The notes below the pieces were generated by a model. It was not told where the DNA came from. It ran no database searches and saw nothing but the letters and a program-made list of their open reading frames with translations. A stretch of DNA of 64,000 bases from Filimonas sp. (lineage in GTDB: Bacteria; Bacteroidota; Bacteroidia; Chitinophagales; Chitinophagaceae), in contig JAFKHH010000015.1 of assembly GCA_017306865.1 (NCBI GenBank), positions 186,001-250,000 on the forward strand, given 5' to 3'. The translations under genes were made by a program, and so were the position numbers. This document shows, one piece after another, positions 25,901-34,017 of the stretch. Every line of letters begins with the position of its first letter. The stretch's first letter is position 1.

Positions 25901-26595
25901 ATATTTTGTATAATGCCAATGCGGCGCGAGATATCTGCATCTTTAGCTTCCAGCTCGCGCTGCAATTTCTCCCTTTGTTCAAAATCATTTTTTACACGCA
26001 TATAAAAGAATAGTGTGATAATGATAGAGAGCAATGCTGCTATGACAATGAGTACAGGCGTGTACACTGCAAAACGGCTGAGGTTGGCATTACGCTGGAT
26101 CAATAATGTATTTTCCCTGTCCTCCATAGTGCGTACTACGCTGCGTGCGAGGTCCATTGTCTGCTTGCCCCTTTCCAAATCAGTGGAGGTAAGCACCTCC
26201 CCGCGATCTTTTTTGGCAATAACCTCTTCCAGTATGGTCATCCGTTTAGAAACAATATTTGCCAGATCATCTGCACTTTTTGTTTGCACATCATTATCGA
26301 TAGTCAGGTCGCGGATACGCTGAATAGTGTTCAGCGCTTTGTCCTTAGCACCTATGTAGGGAGAGAGGAATGCCTTGTCGTTTGCCAGCAGGTAACCTCG
26401 CTGGCCTGTTTCGGCATCTTTCAGCGTAGAGATGGTAGACTCCAGCTCCGTGATCACCTTGTTTGTATGCTCCACCCATCTTGCGCTTTCAATCAGCTTC
26501 TGAATGCTTACAAAAGAAGCAACCGAACTGATGATAAGTAGTAATAGCGAAAGACCGAAGCCGATGAGTAGATTTCTTTTAAAAGCTGCTCTCAT
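22978..26595 (-). CDS. Large hybrid histidine kinase CHASE3-HAMP-GAF-HisKA-HATPase-REC-REC-REC
   Basis: 1205 residues. Order: TM1 (about 10-30); periplasmic CHASE3 sensor with LKDAETGQRGYLLANDKAFL (about 59-78); TM2 (about 178-199); HAMP (about 200-275); GAF (about 290-430); coiled coil (about 435-525); HisKA with His537 (NMSHELRTPLN); HATPase with NALKF, DTGIGIP and GGTGLGLSI; then three receivers with Asp863, Asp985 and Asp1133. The second receiver is divergent (VEENTKH in place of the acidic pair, MGIPTQRS after Asp). It senses an unknown periplasmic or GAF-bound cue. The cluster with REC, CheR, CheB and REC-PAS-kinase suggests a phosphorelay with methylation-based adaptation (inference). 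Confidence 0.94.
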   Translation of the reverse strand: MRAAFKRNLLIGFGLSLLLLIISSVASFVSIQKLIESARWVEHTNKVITELESTISTLKDAETGQRGYLLANDKAFLSPYIGAKDKALNTIQRIRDLTIDNDVQTKSADDLANIVSKRMTILEEVIAKKDRGEVLTSTDLERGKQTMDLARSVVRTMEDRENTLLIQRNANLSRFAVYTPVLIVIAALLSIIITLFFYMRVKNDFEQREKLQRELEAKDADISRRIGIIQNIAEKISAGNYAVRTTDEGSDGLGALSYSLNSMAASLEYSFNTLASQEWLQKGVAQLNDAMIGEKTMEGLSGDIINIIAGYTKASVGALYVKDNAETLRLYSGYAFDHSGKRDIIKVGEGLTGQAVASGREISLTHIPADAVAITYATGEIKPTEIIALPVFDGIVVKGAIELGSTKGFSEWDIKYLKTVSHNIGIAINSTQNRKRLQELLEETQSQAEELQAQHSELEGLNTELEMQTQKLQASEEELRVQQEELMQANQELEERTRMVEDKNELIVQRNFEIQAKAEELELSTRYKSEFLANMSHELRTPLNSILLLSRLLSENGEHNLSNDQVEYAQVIQSSGRGLLSLIDEILDLSKIESGKMELEYTDVTVNLIADEMKVLFGPVAQEKKIDLQIHMNISPDTIIQTDKLRVEQIVRNLLSNALKFTSQGYVSLSFDNASNQQGVIAIAVKDTGIGIPQEKQRLIFEAFQQADGSTRRKYGGTGLGLSISRQLAKLLHGDIALSSVPGEGSEFILYLPTAPQYAAQAPADQPISSNATLFVPGEPAMSIEKKDDNKYTTDIIPDSVPDDRDTITNTDPVILIIEDDTHFAKSLLDFARSKKYKAIIAVRGDEGVELAMKFKPRGILLDIQLPVKNGWQVMSELKQNPLTRHIPVHIMSSFEVKKESLLNGAVDFINKPVAFEKLQDIFQKIEQVLTRDPKKVLIVEENTKHAKALAYFLENFNVTTEVKDNVEDGITALQDKQVDCVILDMGIPTQRSYETLDEVKKQEGLENLPIIVFTGKSLSHAEEMRIKQYADSIVVKTAHSYQRILDEVSIFLHLVEENIKPKETKEIFKRLGALNEVLRNKTVLVVDDDVRNIFSLTKTLELYNMNVLTAIDGKDALRQLIDHPNTDIVLMDMMMPEMDGYETIGRIRKDPQLKQLPVIAVTAKAMTGDREKCINAGASDYITKPVDTDQLLSLLRVWLYERNV

Positions 26596-26809
26596 TTATT
26601 TGTGGTTTCATTTATTTTTCAAAAAAAATCGAAAGGGTTTCATTGAAGTTTCAAAGACTACAAATTTCACATCCCATACTTTTCAATTAACCGAAAGGTC
26701 CATTAAGGTGATACAAGGGCTTTCTCTGTGCTCCTTGTGAATATCGTTGCGTGCTTTGTGGTTACATTGTTTTCAATAAGAAACAGTGAAACCTTGCAAA
26801 CTGCTGAAA
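26596..26809. repeat. Repeat words (G and D) between kinase genes
   Basis: Family-G (gggtttcattgaagtttcaa; gaaaccttgcaaactgctga) and D-like words (ctctgtgctccttgtgaata, tgctttgtggttac) fill the gap. No gene seen. Confidence 0.45.
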
Positions 26810-28375
26810 CTAACTTTGCCTTAATGGTAAAACAATTGTAAAAGTTGCTCCTTCCAATTCCCTGCTGGATGCGGTGATAATACCATTGTGTTTGTCTACG
26901 ATCTTTTTTACAATCGCAAGGCCAATGCCGGTTCCCTCGTATGCATCTTTCGGGTGCAGGCGTTGAAAAATGGTAAAGATCTTGTCGAGGTAAATTTCAT
27001 TAAAGCCGATGCCATTATCCGTAATGCTGATCTTTATGTATTTACCAGTCTTAGCTTCCGGTGTGCCAGCCGATAACGTGGCAACACGTGTTGCCTTCAC
27101 CTCTATTTTGCTTGGTATATCTGGCCTGGAATATTTTAGCGCATTGCTAATAATATTCTGAAACAATTGCGTTGCCTGCAAGGGAATCATTTCTACCTGT
27201 GGTAATTCATCCATTGCAATTGTTGCATTCTTTTCCTGTATCAGTATTTCAAAATCACTTAGCACATCTTTAATGGTTTTATTCAGGTCTGTGACCTGGA
27301 AAGCCTGTGATGCAGACAGCTTGGTATAGCTCAGCAGGTCCTGTATCAGTTGTGTCATGCGGGAAGAGGAAAGGATCACTTTATCTATATAATTCTGCGC
27401 CTTTTCATCTTGTTGCAAATATTTGTCTTTCACCACGTGGCTGAATATCTGGATCTTTCGCAATGGCTCTTGTAAGTCATGTGAGGTGATCCATGCAAAC
27501 TGGCGTAGTTCTGTGTTAGCTACTTCCAGCTCCTTATTCGCTTCCTGCAAGGCTGTTGTACGCTCATATACCTTTTGCTCCAGCGTTTCTGCTGCCAGCT
27601 TTTGCTCGTCTATATCAGTAAATATGCCCACCCATTTAATTACTACATCAGCTTTTTTTACAGGCGTCATACTCAGCAGATGGTAGCGGTAATCATGCGC
27701 ACCCTGTTTTTTGATCATTACTTCAGCCACATACTGGCTTTGCGATGCAATGGCTTTTTGAAAACAGGTTGCAATGCTTTCCGTACCGGGCATTGTTTCC
27801 GGGAAGGTGTACATGCTGGCATATTGATGCCAGTGCTGGTTTACATACTCAATAGTACCGTTTGACTGTGCGGTAAATGCTATGTTGGGTATAGATTCCA
27901 GTATAGAGCGCAGCTCTTCTACATTATACTGTAAGTGCTGCTCTGCCTGCTTCCTGTATTCTATCTCTGCTTTTAATTCCTGTTGTATATTATTCAGCTC
28001 TAACGTTTGCTCGTAGAGGCGGTAAAAGGTTTTCACCTTTAGTAAGAGAATATCCGGGTCAAATGGTTTTACTACATAGTCTATGCCGCCAGAGGTATAG
28101 CCTTTAGTGATAAATCTTTTTTCCGTATTAACGGCGGATAAAAATATGATGGGAATGTCTTTGGCTTTGTTGAAGCCGGAAATTGCTTCTGCTACTTCGA
28201 AGCCATCCATATCCGGCATTTGAACATCGAGGATAATAAGCGCATAGGTATTCTTCAATATCTTCCGCAACGCTTCCTCTCCGGAAAGCGCAAAATCTAC
28301 TTTGAAATGATGAATTTCAAGTAGCGTTTTCAGCGAAAAGATATTTTCCTGCTTATCATCTACAATTAATATCAT
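26810..28375 (-). CDS. Response regulator-sensor kinase: REC-PAS-HisKA-HATPase
   Basis: 521 residues, no membrane segment. N-terminal receiver with DDKQEN pocket and Asp50 (LIILDVQMPDMDGFE), coiled linker, PAS-like domain (about 150-255: SIPNIAFTAQSNGTIEYVNQ), second coiled coil, then a phytochrome-type dimerisation domain with His299 (ITSHDLQEPLRK) and HATPase (NIISNALKYS, DNGIGF, GTGIGLAIV). A receiver at the N-terminus places it downstream of another kinase, probably the CHASE3 hybrid kinase next to it. Its own output partner may be the single REC protein. The relay order is inferred from context only. Confidence 0.93.
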   Translation of the reverse strand: MILIVDDKQENIFSLKTLLEIHHFKVDFALSGEEALRKILKNTYALIILDVQMPDMDGFEVAEAISGFNKAKDIPIIFLSAVNTEKRFITKGYTSGGIDYVVKPFDPDILLLKVKTFYRLYEQTLELNNIQQELKAEIEYRKQAEQHLQYNVEELRSILESIPNIAFTAQSNGTIEYVNQHWHQYASMYTFPETMPGTESIATCFQKAIASQSQYVAEVMIKKQGAHDYRYHLLSMTPVKKADVVIKWVGIFTDIDEQKLAAETLEQKVYERTTALQEANKELEVANTELRQFAWITSHDLQEPLRKIQIFSHVVKDKYLQQDEKAQNYIDKVILSSSRMTQLIQDLLSYTKLSASQAFQVTDLNKTIKDVLSDFEILIQEKNATIAMDELPQVEMIPLQATQLFQNIISNALKYSRPDIPSKIEVKATRVATLSAGTPEAKTGKYIKISITDNGIGFNEIYLDKIFTIFQRLHPKDAYEGTGIGLAIVKKIVDKHNGIITASSRELEGATFTIVLPLRQS

Positions 28376-28649
28376 AGTTACTTATTAGGGTAGTGGCTTC
28401 TCGATGGTTAAATTGCTTAATGGCTAAATTGTTTTGTTGTTGTTTGTGAGGACACCAATGCTATTAAATTAACCACAAGGTTCACAATGGTAGCACAAAG
28501 AACACAAGGGCTTCTCTTTGTATTCCTCGTGAAATAGCCTTGTGAATCTTTGTGGTTAAACTCCCATTATCAATAGTATTGATAATACTGCAAACCAACG
28601 GATCATTCAAAACAATTAAACAATACAACAATGTAACAATTGTTACACC
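28376..28649. repeat. Nested A-(D-like)-A repeat block
   Basis: Family-A arm (ggttaaattgcttaatggct, from 28405) and opposing arm (aaacaattaaacaatacaac, from 28612) enclose words ccacaaggttcacaatgg ... ccttgtgaatctttgtggtt (28473-28556), which themselves pair imperfectly. No gene seen. Confidence 0.6.
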
Positions 28650-30218
28650 TCACTTATGCTCTCCAAACTCCCGTCTCAGGCAATCAGCTATTTCGCCTAA
28701 CGTGCAATTGTTTTCCACCGCTTCTATAACGTATGGCATCAGGTTGCTACCGTCTTTGGCAGCAGTTGCAATCTGGTTCATGCATCGCGCTGCGTCTGCT
28801 GCGGAGCGTTCGCTACGCAGTTTTGCCAGCCGCTCGCTTTGTACTTCTCTTATACTATCGTCAATTTTAAATACGGGTGTATCGTTCGTTTCTTTAATTT
28901 CAAACTTATTTACCCCTACAATGATCTTACTGCCGTTCTCTATATCCTGCTGGTATTTATAAGCGCTACGCGCAATTTCGTTTTGAATAAATCCCTGTTC
29001 TATTGCACTTACGCTGCCGCCCATTTCATCTATCTGGTTGATGAGGTCCCATGCCTTTTGTTCCACCTCATCCGTAAGACTTTCAATAAAAAAGCTGCCA
29101 GCTAATGGATCTACTGTATCCGCTACACCACTTTCATAAGCAGTGATCTGCTGGGTACGTAATGCAATGCGTGCCGCCTCTTCTGTAGGTAAGCTAAGCG
29201 CCTCGTCATAACCATTGGTATGCAGGCTTTGTGTACCACCCAGTACAGCAGCAAGAGTTTGTATTGTTACACGGCTAATGTTGTTCAAAGGTTGCTGCGC
29301 AGTTAGCGTGCTGCCACCTGTTTGTGTATGGAAACGCAGCATCATTGCTTTTGTATCTGTAGCCCCCAGGTCTTTCATTATCCTGGCCCACATCCGGCGC
29401 GCTGCACGAAACTTAGCTACTTCTTCAAACAGGTTATTGTGCGCATTGAAAAAGAAGGAGAGGCGTTTACCAAATACATTTATATCCAGCCCTTTTTCCA
29501 GTGCGGCCTTTACGTATGCTTTTCCGTTGCTTAATGTAAATGCGATTTCCTGTACAGCAGTGCTGCCGGCCTCGCGGATGTGATAGCCGGAAATAGAGAT
29601 GGTGTTCCATTTAGGCAATTCTTTGCTGCACCATTCAAAAACGTCGGTAATGATGCGCATAGAAGGTTTAGGCGGATAAATATAAGTCCCCCTTGCAGCA
29701 TACTCTTTCAGGATGTCATTCTGTATTGTCCCGTTAAGTTTCTTCAAATCTGCGCCTTGTTTTTTTGCCAGAGCCACGTATAATGCCAGTAAGATGAAAC
29801 CTGTGGCATTAATGGTCATCGAGGTACTTACCTCATCAAGCTTTATGCCATCAAACAGGCGTGCGATATCCTCAAGGCTGTCTATGGCAACACCTACTTT
29901 ACCTACTTCGCCCTCAGCCAGCGTGTGATCGCTATCGTAGCCGATTTGCGTAGGTAAATCGAAGGCAACACTTAATCCCATTACGCCCTGGGATAATAAA
30001 TAATGATACCTTTTATTGCTTTCTTCTGCTGTAGAAAACCCGGCGTATTGACGCATTGTCCAAAATTTTCCCCGATACATATCCGGTTGTACCCCACGTG
30101 TGAAAGGGAATTGTCCCGGCGCCTCATTATTGTTGTCAAGAAATGAGGCTATATCAGCCTTCGTATAGACTTCTTTTATTTCAATGTCACTATCGGTGAA
30201 AACTTGTTTTTCAGGCAT
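28650..30218 (-). CDS. Methylmalonyl-CoA mutase family, large subunit without B12 domain
   Basis: This 522-residue protein is the catalytic TIM-barrel domain alone. It contains [20 protein letters not shown], the family entry segment, [42 protein letters not shown] and [20 protein letters not shown]. The C-terminal cobalamin-binding domain of fused mutases is missing, so a separate small subunit must exist elsewhere, as in two-gene mutases. It interconverts (R)-methylmalonyl-CoA and succinyl-CoA (or a related acyl-CoA isomerisation). No epimerase or MeaB-like chaperone is in the window. Confidence 0.93.
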   Translation of the reverse strand: MPEKQVFTDSDIEIKEVYTKADIASFLDNNNEAPGQFPFTRGVQPDMYRGKFWTMRQYAGFSTAEESNKRYHYLLSQGVMGLSVAFDLPTQIGYDSDHTLAEGEVGKVGVAIDSLEDIARLFDGIKLDEVSTSMTINATGFILLALYVALAKKQGADLKKLNGTIQNDILKEYAARGTYIYPPKPSMRIITDVFEWCSKELPKWNTISISGYHIREAGSTAVQEIAFTLSNGKAYVKAALEKGLDINVFGKRLSFFFNAHNNLFEEVAKFRAARRMWARIMKDLGATDTKAMMLRFHTQTGGSTLTAQQPLNNISRVTIQTLAAVLGGTQSLHTNGYDEALSLPTEEAARIALRTQQITAYESGVADTVDPLAGSFFIESLTDEVEQKAWDLINQIDEMGGSVSAIEQGFIQNEIARSAYKYQQDIENGSKIIVGVNKFEIKETNDTPVFKIDDSIREVQSERLAKLRSERSAADAARCMNQIATAAKDGSNLMPYVIEAVENNCTLGEIADCLRREFGEHK

Positions 30219-30268
30219 ACAATCGTTTTTAAAAGAATTTGAAAATTTGAAAATGAAGCGATTTGAAA

Positions 30269-30334
30269 ATTGTTTAATGGCTTAATGGTTATATTGTTTT
30301 CCAACAATTAAACAATGTAACCATGCAACAATTA
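30269..30334. repeat. Family-A hairpin overlapping a stop codon
   Basis: Left arm attgtttaatggcttaatgg (from 30269) and right arm aattaaacaatgtaaccatg plus caacaatt (to 30333) pair with few mismatches. The right arm covers the stop codon (30332-30334) of the gene at 30332-30835. Confidence 0.75.
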
Positions 30335-30835
30335 AAGTAATTTCTTCGCTTCATAGCTTAACGCTTCTGCCACCACTTCGTGCAGTGCGCCGCGTTTATC
30401 GTTCATCAGGTATTCGATCAGGCGCTTGTTCAGGTCTTTACCTGTTGCATTAGGGGGCAGGGAGCTGGCAAGCTGGTTTATAGCAAGCAGGTTTTGCTCC
30501 TTAAGGTTCTTTACTGCATTCCAGGCTGCAGGCGTTACATAGATCTGCTGAGTAATGTTGTATTCAAACTCTTCCCGGATATTATGTGTAAGTAAATGTT
30601 GCATATCCCTGGCAGACAGTTCGTTTTGAGACAGCCTGCTAATGAGGTTGGGTAAAGCAATTCTTTCCACCAGTAAGGTCAGGCGTTCATAAGCCTGTAG
30701 TTGTAATTGTTGGCTTCCTTGTACTTTCTGTTGTTCTTCCACCTTTGCCTTGCGTTGCAGGTAAAAAAGATACCCAAGCAGGGCCGCGATCATACACCCG
30801 ATCAGCACCGTTAACGCAATTGTCGTATCCAGCAT
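30332..30835 (-). CDS. Membrane-anchored conserved protein, unknown function
   Basis: 167 residues: one N-terminal transmembrane helix (residues about 5-27, IALTVLIGCMIAALLGYLFY), a short charged coiled segment (QRKAKVEEQQKVQGSQQ), then a soluble helical domain on the cytoplasmic side with YERLTLLVERIALPNLISRL and HNIREEFEYNITQQIYVTPA. I recall such proteins as a Bacteroidota-restricted DUF family (DUF7935-like), without known function. It lies between the mutase gene (113-bp gap) and the divergent IscA-like gene. Confidence 0.75.
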   Translation of the reverse strand: MLDTTIALTVLIGCMIAALLGYLFYLQRKAKVEEQQKVQGSQQLQLQAYERLTLLVERIALPNLISRLSQNELSARDMQHLLTHNIREEFEYNITQQIYVTPAAWNAVKNLKEQNLLAINQLASSLPPNATGKDLNKRLIEYLMNDKRGALHEVVAEALSYEAKKLL

Positions 30836-30880
30836 ATTTGTATTTTGCTCAAATGTAAGGGATTAGGAAAGGAAGAAGTA

Positions 30881-30975
30881 AATTGTTACATGGTTATATT
30901 ATTGAATTGTTCTATGGCTAAATGGTTTGAAAAAACAATTAAACAATATAGCCATTCGGCAATCAAACAATTCTT
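30881..30975. repeat. Family-A long imperfect hairpin
   Basis: Arms tacatggttatattattgaa, ctatggctaaatggtttg and opposing caattaaacaatatagccat, caatcaaacaattc form an extended AT-rich hairpin just upstream of the IscA promoter. Confidence 0.65.
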
Positions 30976-31001
30976 CATTTTCCGCAATCCGAAAATCTGC
31001 T

Positions 31002-31034
31002 TTTGGGGTGAAAATCAGATTGTTTGTATTTTTG
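31002..31034 (+). promoter_or_regulatory. Bacteroidota promoter for the IscA-like gene
   Basis: -33 element TTTG (31002-31005) and -7 element TATTTTTG (31027-31034) match the Bacteroidota sigma consensus TTTG/TAnnTTTG with 21 nt between them. Transcription would start about 15 bp before the ATG at 31055. This is the best promoter match in the window. Confidence 0.65.
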
Positions 31035-31054
31035 CTGAATAACTCGATTGATAC

Positions 31055-31399
31055 ATGGAAGCAATAGCAACAGCACCCGTTACATTTACTGAAGGAGCCA
31101 TCAAAGAAATTAAAAGGCTGATGACCGAAGATGGTTTTGACCAATCCCAATACCTGCGTGTAGGCGTTAAAGGTGGTGGTTGTAGCGGTTTGAGCTATGT
31201 TTTAGGCTTTGACAAGAAAGAAGAAGGCGACGCAATGTTTGACATAGAAGGCGTTACCTGCATCATGAATACCGGGCACCAGTTATACCTGTATGGTATG
31301 CAGATAGACTGGCAAGATGGCCTGAACAGCAGAGGTTTCACCTTTACCAACCCTAATGCCAGCGGCACGTGCGGTTGTGGAACGTCATTCTCCGTGTAA
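31055..31399 (+). CDS. Iron-sulfur cluster assembly accessory protein, IscA/ErpA/HesB type
   Basis: 114 residues, full length for A-type carriers. The three cluster-binding cysteines are Cys43 (KGGGCSGLSYVL) and Cys106/Cys108 (SGTCGCGTSF). It carries or hands over [2Fe-2S]/[4Fe-4S] clusters to apoproteins in the cytosol. It has its own promoter; the following gene encodes a cytochrome c after 192 bp of family-B repeats, so co-transcription is uncertain. Confidence 0.95.
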   Translation: MEAIATAPVTFTEGAIKEIKRLMTEDGFDQSQYLRVGVKGGGCSGLSYVLGFDKKEEGDAMFDIEGVTCIMNTGHQLYLYGMQIDWQDGLNSRGFTFTNPNASGTCGCGTSFSV

Positions 31400-31591
31400 T
31401 TTGAAATTTGAAATTTCAGATTTGAAATAATTTAGACACATAGCTACATTGTACCTATGTGTTTTTCTTATTATATAACCTGCTTATAATTTCAAATCTC
31501 AAATTTCAAATCAAAAATTTCCGTTTTCCCCGAAAAAATTATCGGATTTCGTTACTTTTCCTATCTTCAGAGCTTTAAATGAAGCACTTAT
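31400..31591. repeat. Family-B inverted repeat upstream of the cytochrome gene
   Basis: Left arm tttgaaatttgaaatttcag (from 31400) and right arm ataatttcaaatctcaaatt plus tcaaat (to about 31511) enclose family-F words (acacatagctacattgtacc, tatgtgttttt). The last 80 bp form the leader of the cytochrome gene. Confidence 0.65.
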
Positions 31592-32011
31592 ATGTTTAAA
31601 ACCCACAGAAAAAAACTATTGGTAACACTTGCAATGGTCGGTTGCGTAGCCGTAAGTGTTGCAGCTTATACCCCTGATGTGAAAGAACAGCCACGCAAAA
31701 GAAACCTGAAGGTATTACCTGAGAATATTAGTAAGGACAGCTTGCATGATGTAATGGAAGGATTTAACGACGCCTTAGGCGTGAAATGTAATTTCTGCCA
31801 TGCACCGCGCAAAGATGATGCGACTAAACTGGATTTTGGCAGTGATGATAAGCCGGAAAAAGACATCGCACGTTCTATGATGCGTATGACGGCAGACATC
31901 AATGGAAAATATTTCAACTTCAACAGCTCTACCCGTCCTGATACCATCAGGGCCGTATCTTGTATGACTTGCCACAAAGGCAATGCGCATATTAATGATG
32001 TTGCTAAATAG
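31592..32011 (+). CDS. Diheme c-type cytochrome, reaction-centre cytochrome c-like
   Basis: 139 residues with an N-terminal export signal (residues about 8-26). Two covalent heme sites: C66-NF-C69-H70 and C124-MT-C127-H128. The segment NLKVLPENISKDSLHDVMEG before the first heme and TADINGKYF between hemes match the CytoC_RC-type small cytochromes found in many non-photosynthetic Bacteroidota. Likely a periplasmic electron carrier; the partner is unknown. A strong terminator follows. Confidence 0.9.
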   Translation: MFKTHRKKLLVTLAMVGCVAVSVAAYTPDVKEQPRKRNLKVLPENISKDSLHDVMEGFNDALGVKCNFCHAPRKDDATKLDFGSDDKPEKDIARSMMRMTADINGKYFNFNSSTRPDTIRAVSCMTCHKGNAHINDVAK

Positions 32012-32038
32012 AAGCGAATTGTACTGAATAATATGTTA

Positions 32039-32069
32039 GAGGCGACGTTCACAGAACGTCGCCTCTTTT
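32039..32069 (+). terminator. Intrinsic terminator after the cytochrome gene
   Basis: GAGGCGACGTT (32039-32049) pairs perfectly with AACGTCGCCTC (32055-32065), loop 5 nt, followed by TTTTG. It lies 28 bp after the stop and between convergent genes. Confidence 0.85.
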
Positions 32070-32095
32070 GTTTGTTATTTTCCAGGGAAAGAAAA

Positions 32096-32650
32096 TTATA
32101 GCTGTTGCTTCATCTTCAATGTAGTAAGGTCGTATAACAACATGGCGCCGCTCTCTGTCTTATCACGTTTCTGATTTCTGTTAACATCAAAATAGCCGGA
32201 TACGATAAGTGTGCCCGTAGTTTCATTTACAGCGTAGGATGCAACATAGAAGGTGTCTTCTGTCAACTGTTTTAATTTTTCTCCGCTGGGTGTATAGAGC
32301 AATAATTGTCGCGGATCTGCCCAATCAATTCCTTTTCTATTGTCTATATCTACAGTGTTGGCAGTCACCAGGACGTAATTAATTTTCAGGCTATCGATCT
32401 TTATTTGTTCTACATGGCCTACACGTCCGCCTGGCGGAAAGTCCACTACGGTACTTGCGCCGGTTGCTGTGTTGATGAATAACAGGTTGCTGTTTACATT
32501 TCCCATCTTAGACCAGCTTTCTTCTGTGGCAACAGTGTACACCGTACCCTTCAGGTGCAGGAACTTATTGTATTCGTAAATGATCTTAGACTGGGCTGTT
32601 GCAAATAGAGTGGGCATAACAAGGAAAGCACATAAGAGTAGTTTTTTCAT
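32096..32650 (-). CDS. Exported protein, unknown function (beta-strand repeats)
   Basis: 184 residues with a clear signal peptide (MKKLLLCAFLVMPTLFATAQ). The mature protein reads as successive beta strands (LKGTVYTVATEESW, LLFINTATGASTVVDF, LLLYTPSGEKLKQLTEDTFY, AMLLYDLTTLKMKQQL), resembling part of a beta-propeller. SGYFDVNRNQKRDKTESGA is an Asp/Asn-rich turn that could bind calcium. No family was recognised. Confidence 0.65.
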   Translation of the reverse strand: MKKLLLCAFLVMPTLFATAQSKIIYEYNKFLHLKGTVYTVATEESWSKMGNVNSNLLFINTATGASTVVDFPPGGRVGHVEQIKIDSLKINYVLVTANTVDIDNRKGIDWADPRQLLLYTPSGEKLKQLTEDTFYVASYAVNETTGTLIVSGYFDVNRNQKRDKTESGAMLLYDLTTLKMKQQL

Positions 32651-32751
32651 TTTTGCAAGGTTTTAGATTGGACCAAAAATGAAAAATATTTACTGGCCTT
32701 GCAATGCCTGTTACCGGATATAGGACTATTTTAACGTTAGCTGTTTTAGAA

Positions 32752-33561
32752 TTAGCCGATCGCTTTCTCCTTTTTGCGGTTTTTTGCTATTGCCATTAAT
32801 TGTGATATGCTAAACCAGTAAAAACCAATATTACAAATAGCAACTATAATCACCATCGCAGAAAAACCATCTTTTGAATATCCATGGTAAACGATATAGG
32901 TAAAAACCGGGCATAACAATAATATGATCCAGAAGGCTGGTGCAGATTTCTTAGATGGCGGTACATGGTTGCTGACGCGCTTGGTGGGTGTAGCATCTCT
33001 TGCTGCCATGGCCTGCTGATAAGCCACTGAGGTTTTCGGAAAGCTATCAGAAAGACTGAAGCCCGTACCAGATGCGATCAGGTCATCGTTAAACAGGTAA
33101 CGAATCTCAGAAGGCTTGTCTTGTTCAATGGCATCAATTTCCTTATACAATGTTTCTAAAAAATCTTTGTTACTCGAATAGAAATTAGCCATCTCCAATG
33201 TACTGAGTATAATATGATCATTCGCCTGGAATTGTGCTGTTACATAACGAACGAAATCATCATAGAGTGGTAACAGATGCGAGTAATGGCGTTGCAGAAA
33301 TTGCCCGGTGCGGGTGGAATTGCGTTCAAAAGCTTCATGGCTTATGGCAAAGTCAAGCGGAGAGGGAACATCACTGAGCAATTCATCAATCGCCGCTTCG
33401 TTACCTGTTTCCAGTAACTCATCGTATTGCTCCCAGGCTGGTTTGTGCTTGTCCAGGATCGATTTATCTAAAAGGCCGATCCAGAAAAAAGGAAGGGAGT
33501 TGTTGGCTTCAAATAAGTTGTCTTCTCCTTTATCAATGTACAGGTAACTTCTGTTTCCCAT
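32752..33561 (-). CDS. Unknown protein with two C-terminal membrane helices
   Basis: 269 residues from ATG 33561 (MGNRSYLYIDKGEDNLFEAN). The longer frame starting at 33675 begins inside the 142-bp tandem repeat and is not chosen. The N-terminal about 190 residues are soluble and acidic; two hydrophobic segments (about 205-225 and 233-255) and a basic tail (KNRKKEKAIG) follow, so the soluble part is probably cytosolic and tail-anchored. No family recognised. It shares orientation with the MFS gene upstream, separated by the tandem array. Confidence 0.65.
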   Translation of the reverse strand: MGNRSYLYIDKGEDNLFEANNSLPFFWIGLLDKSILDKHKPAWEQYDELLETGNEAAIDELLSDVPSPLDFAISHEAFERNSTRTGQFLQRHYSHLLPLYDDFVRYVTAQFQANDHIILSTLEMANFYSSNKDFLETLYKEIDAIEQDKPSEIRYLFNDDLIASGTGFSLSDSFPKTSVAYQQAMAARDATPTKRVSNHVPPSKKSAPAFWIILLLCPVFTYIVYHGYSKDGFSAMVIIVAICNIGFYWFSISQLMAIAKNRKKEKAIG

Positions 33562-33645
33562 ATAGGTTTGGTTTTGCGTACGGTTAACATACAAAAACCG
33601 TACAAAAGTAGTTGCGATCCTATTGGTCGATAGAGCCGGCAAAAC

Positions 33646-34017
33646 AATCATACTAGTCTCCTGACTAGTATGCAAAAGATGATCGACTCTGTCGATAGAT
33701 CTTACGTCTGTGATCTTTTGAAATTTCTATATGGTCGACAGAGTCGACAAGACAGCGCCTCCCAGTCAGGAGACTGGGAGGATACACAATCATACTAGTC
33801 TCCTGACTAGTATGTAAAGGATGATCGACTCTGTCGATAAATCTTACGCCTACGATCTTTTGAAATTTCTGTATGGTCGACAGAATCGACAAGACAGTGT
33901 CTCCCAGTCAGGAGACTAGGAGGATACACAATCATACTAGTCTCCCGACTAGTATGCAAAGGGTGATCGACTCTGTCGATAGATCTTACGCCTGCGATCT
34001 TTTGAAATTCCTGTATG
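33646..34017. repeat. 142-bp tandem repeat, about 2.6 copies, containing the MFS gene 3' end
   Basis: Copies start at 33646, 33788 and 33930 (period exactly 142). Each unit holds three hairpins: CATACTAGT/ACTAGTATG, CGACTCTGTCGA/TCGACAGAGTCG and CCTCCCAGTC/GACTGGGAGG. Each unit also carries a copy of the last about 10 codons of the MFS gene on the minus strand (YRNFKRSQ then stop); stops lie at 33702, 33844 and 33986, again 142 apart. Only the third is attached to the real gene. Left of copy 1, ggtcgatagagccggcaaaa (from 33625) looks like a further shortened copy. Confidence 0.9.

Noticed and set aside
23058-26541. Several plus-strand frames under the hybrid kinase
   Set aside because: All are antisense to a well-defined multidomain kinase; no domain signatures.
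28376-30218. Cobalamin riboswitch upstream of the mutase gene
   Set aside because: The region upstream of the start (30219-30331) is filled with family-A repeats; no B12-box or riboswitch-like core could be found by eye.
33665-33892. 75-codon frame inside the tandem array
   Set aside because: It consists of repeat units containing a duplicated MFS tail; the frame is a by-product of the repeat.
33646-34017. CRISPR array
   Set aside because: The period is 142 bp with near-identical full units and no unique spacers; no cas genes are present.
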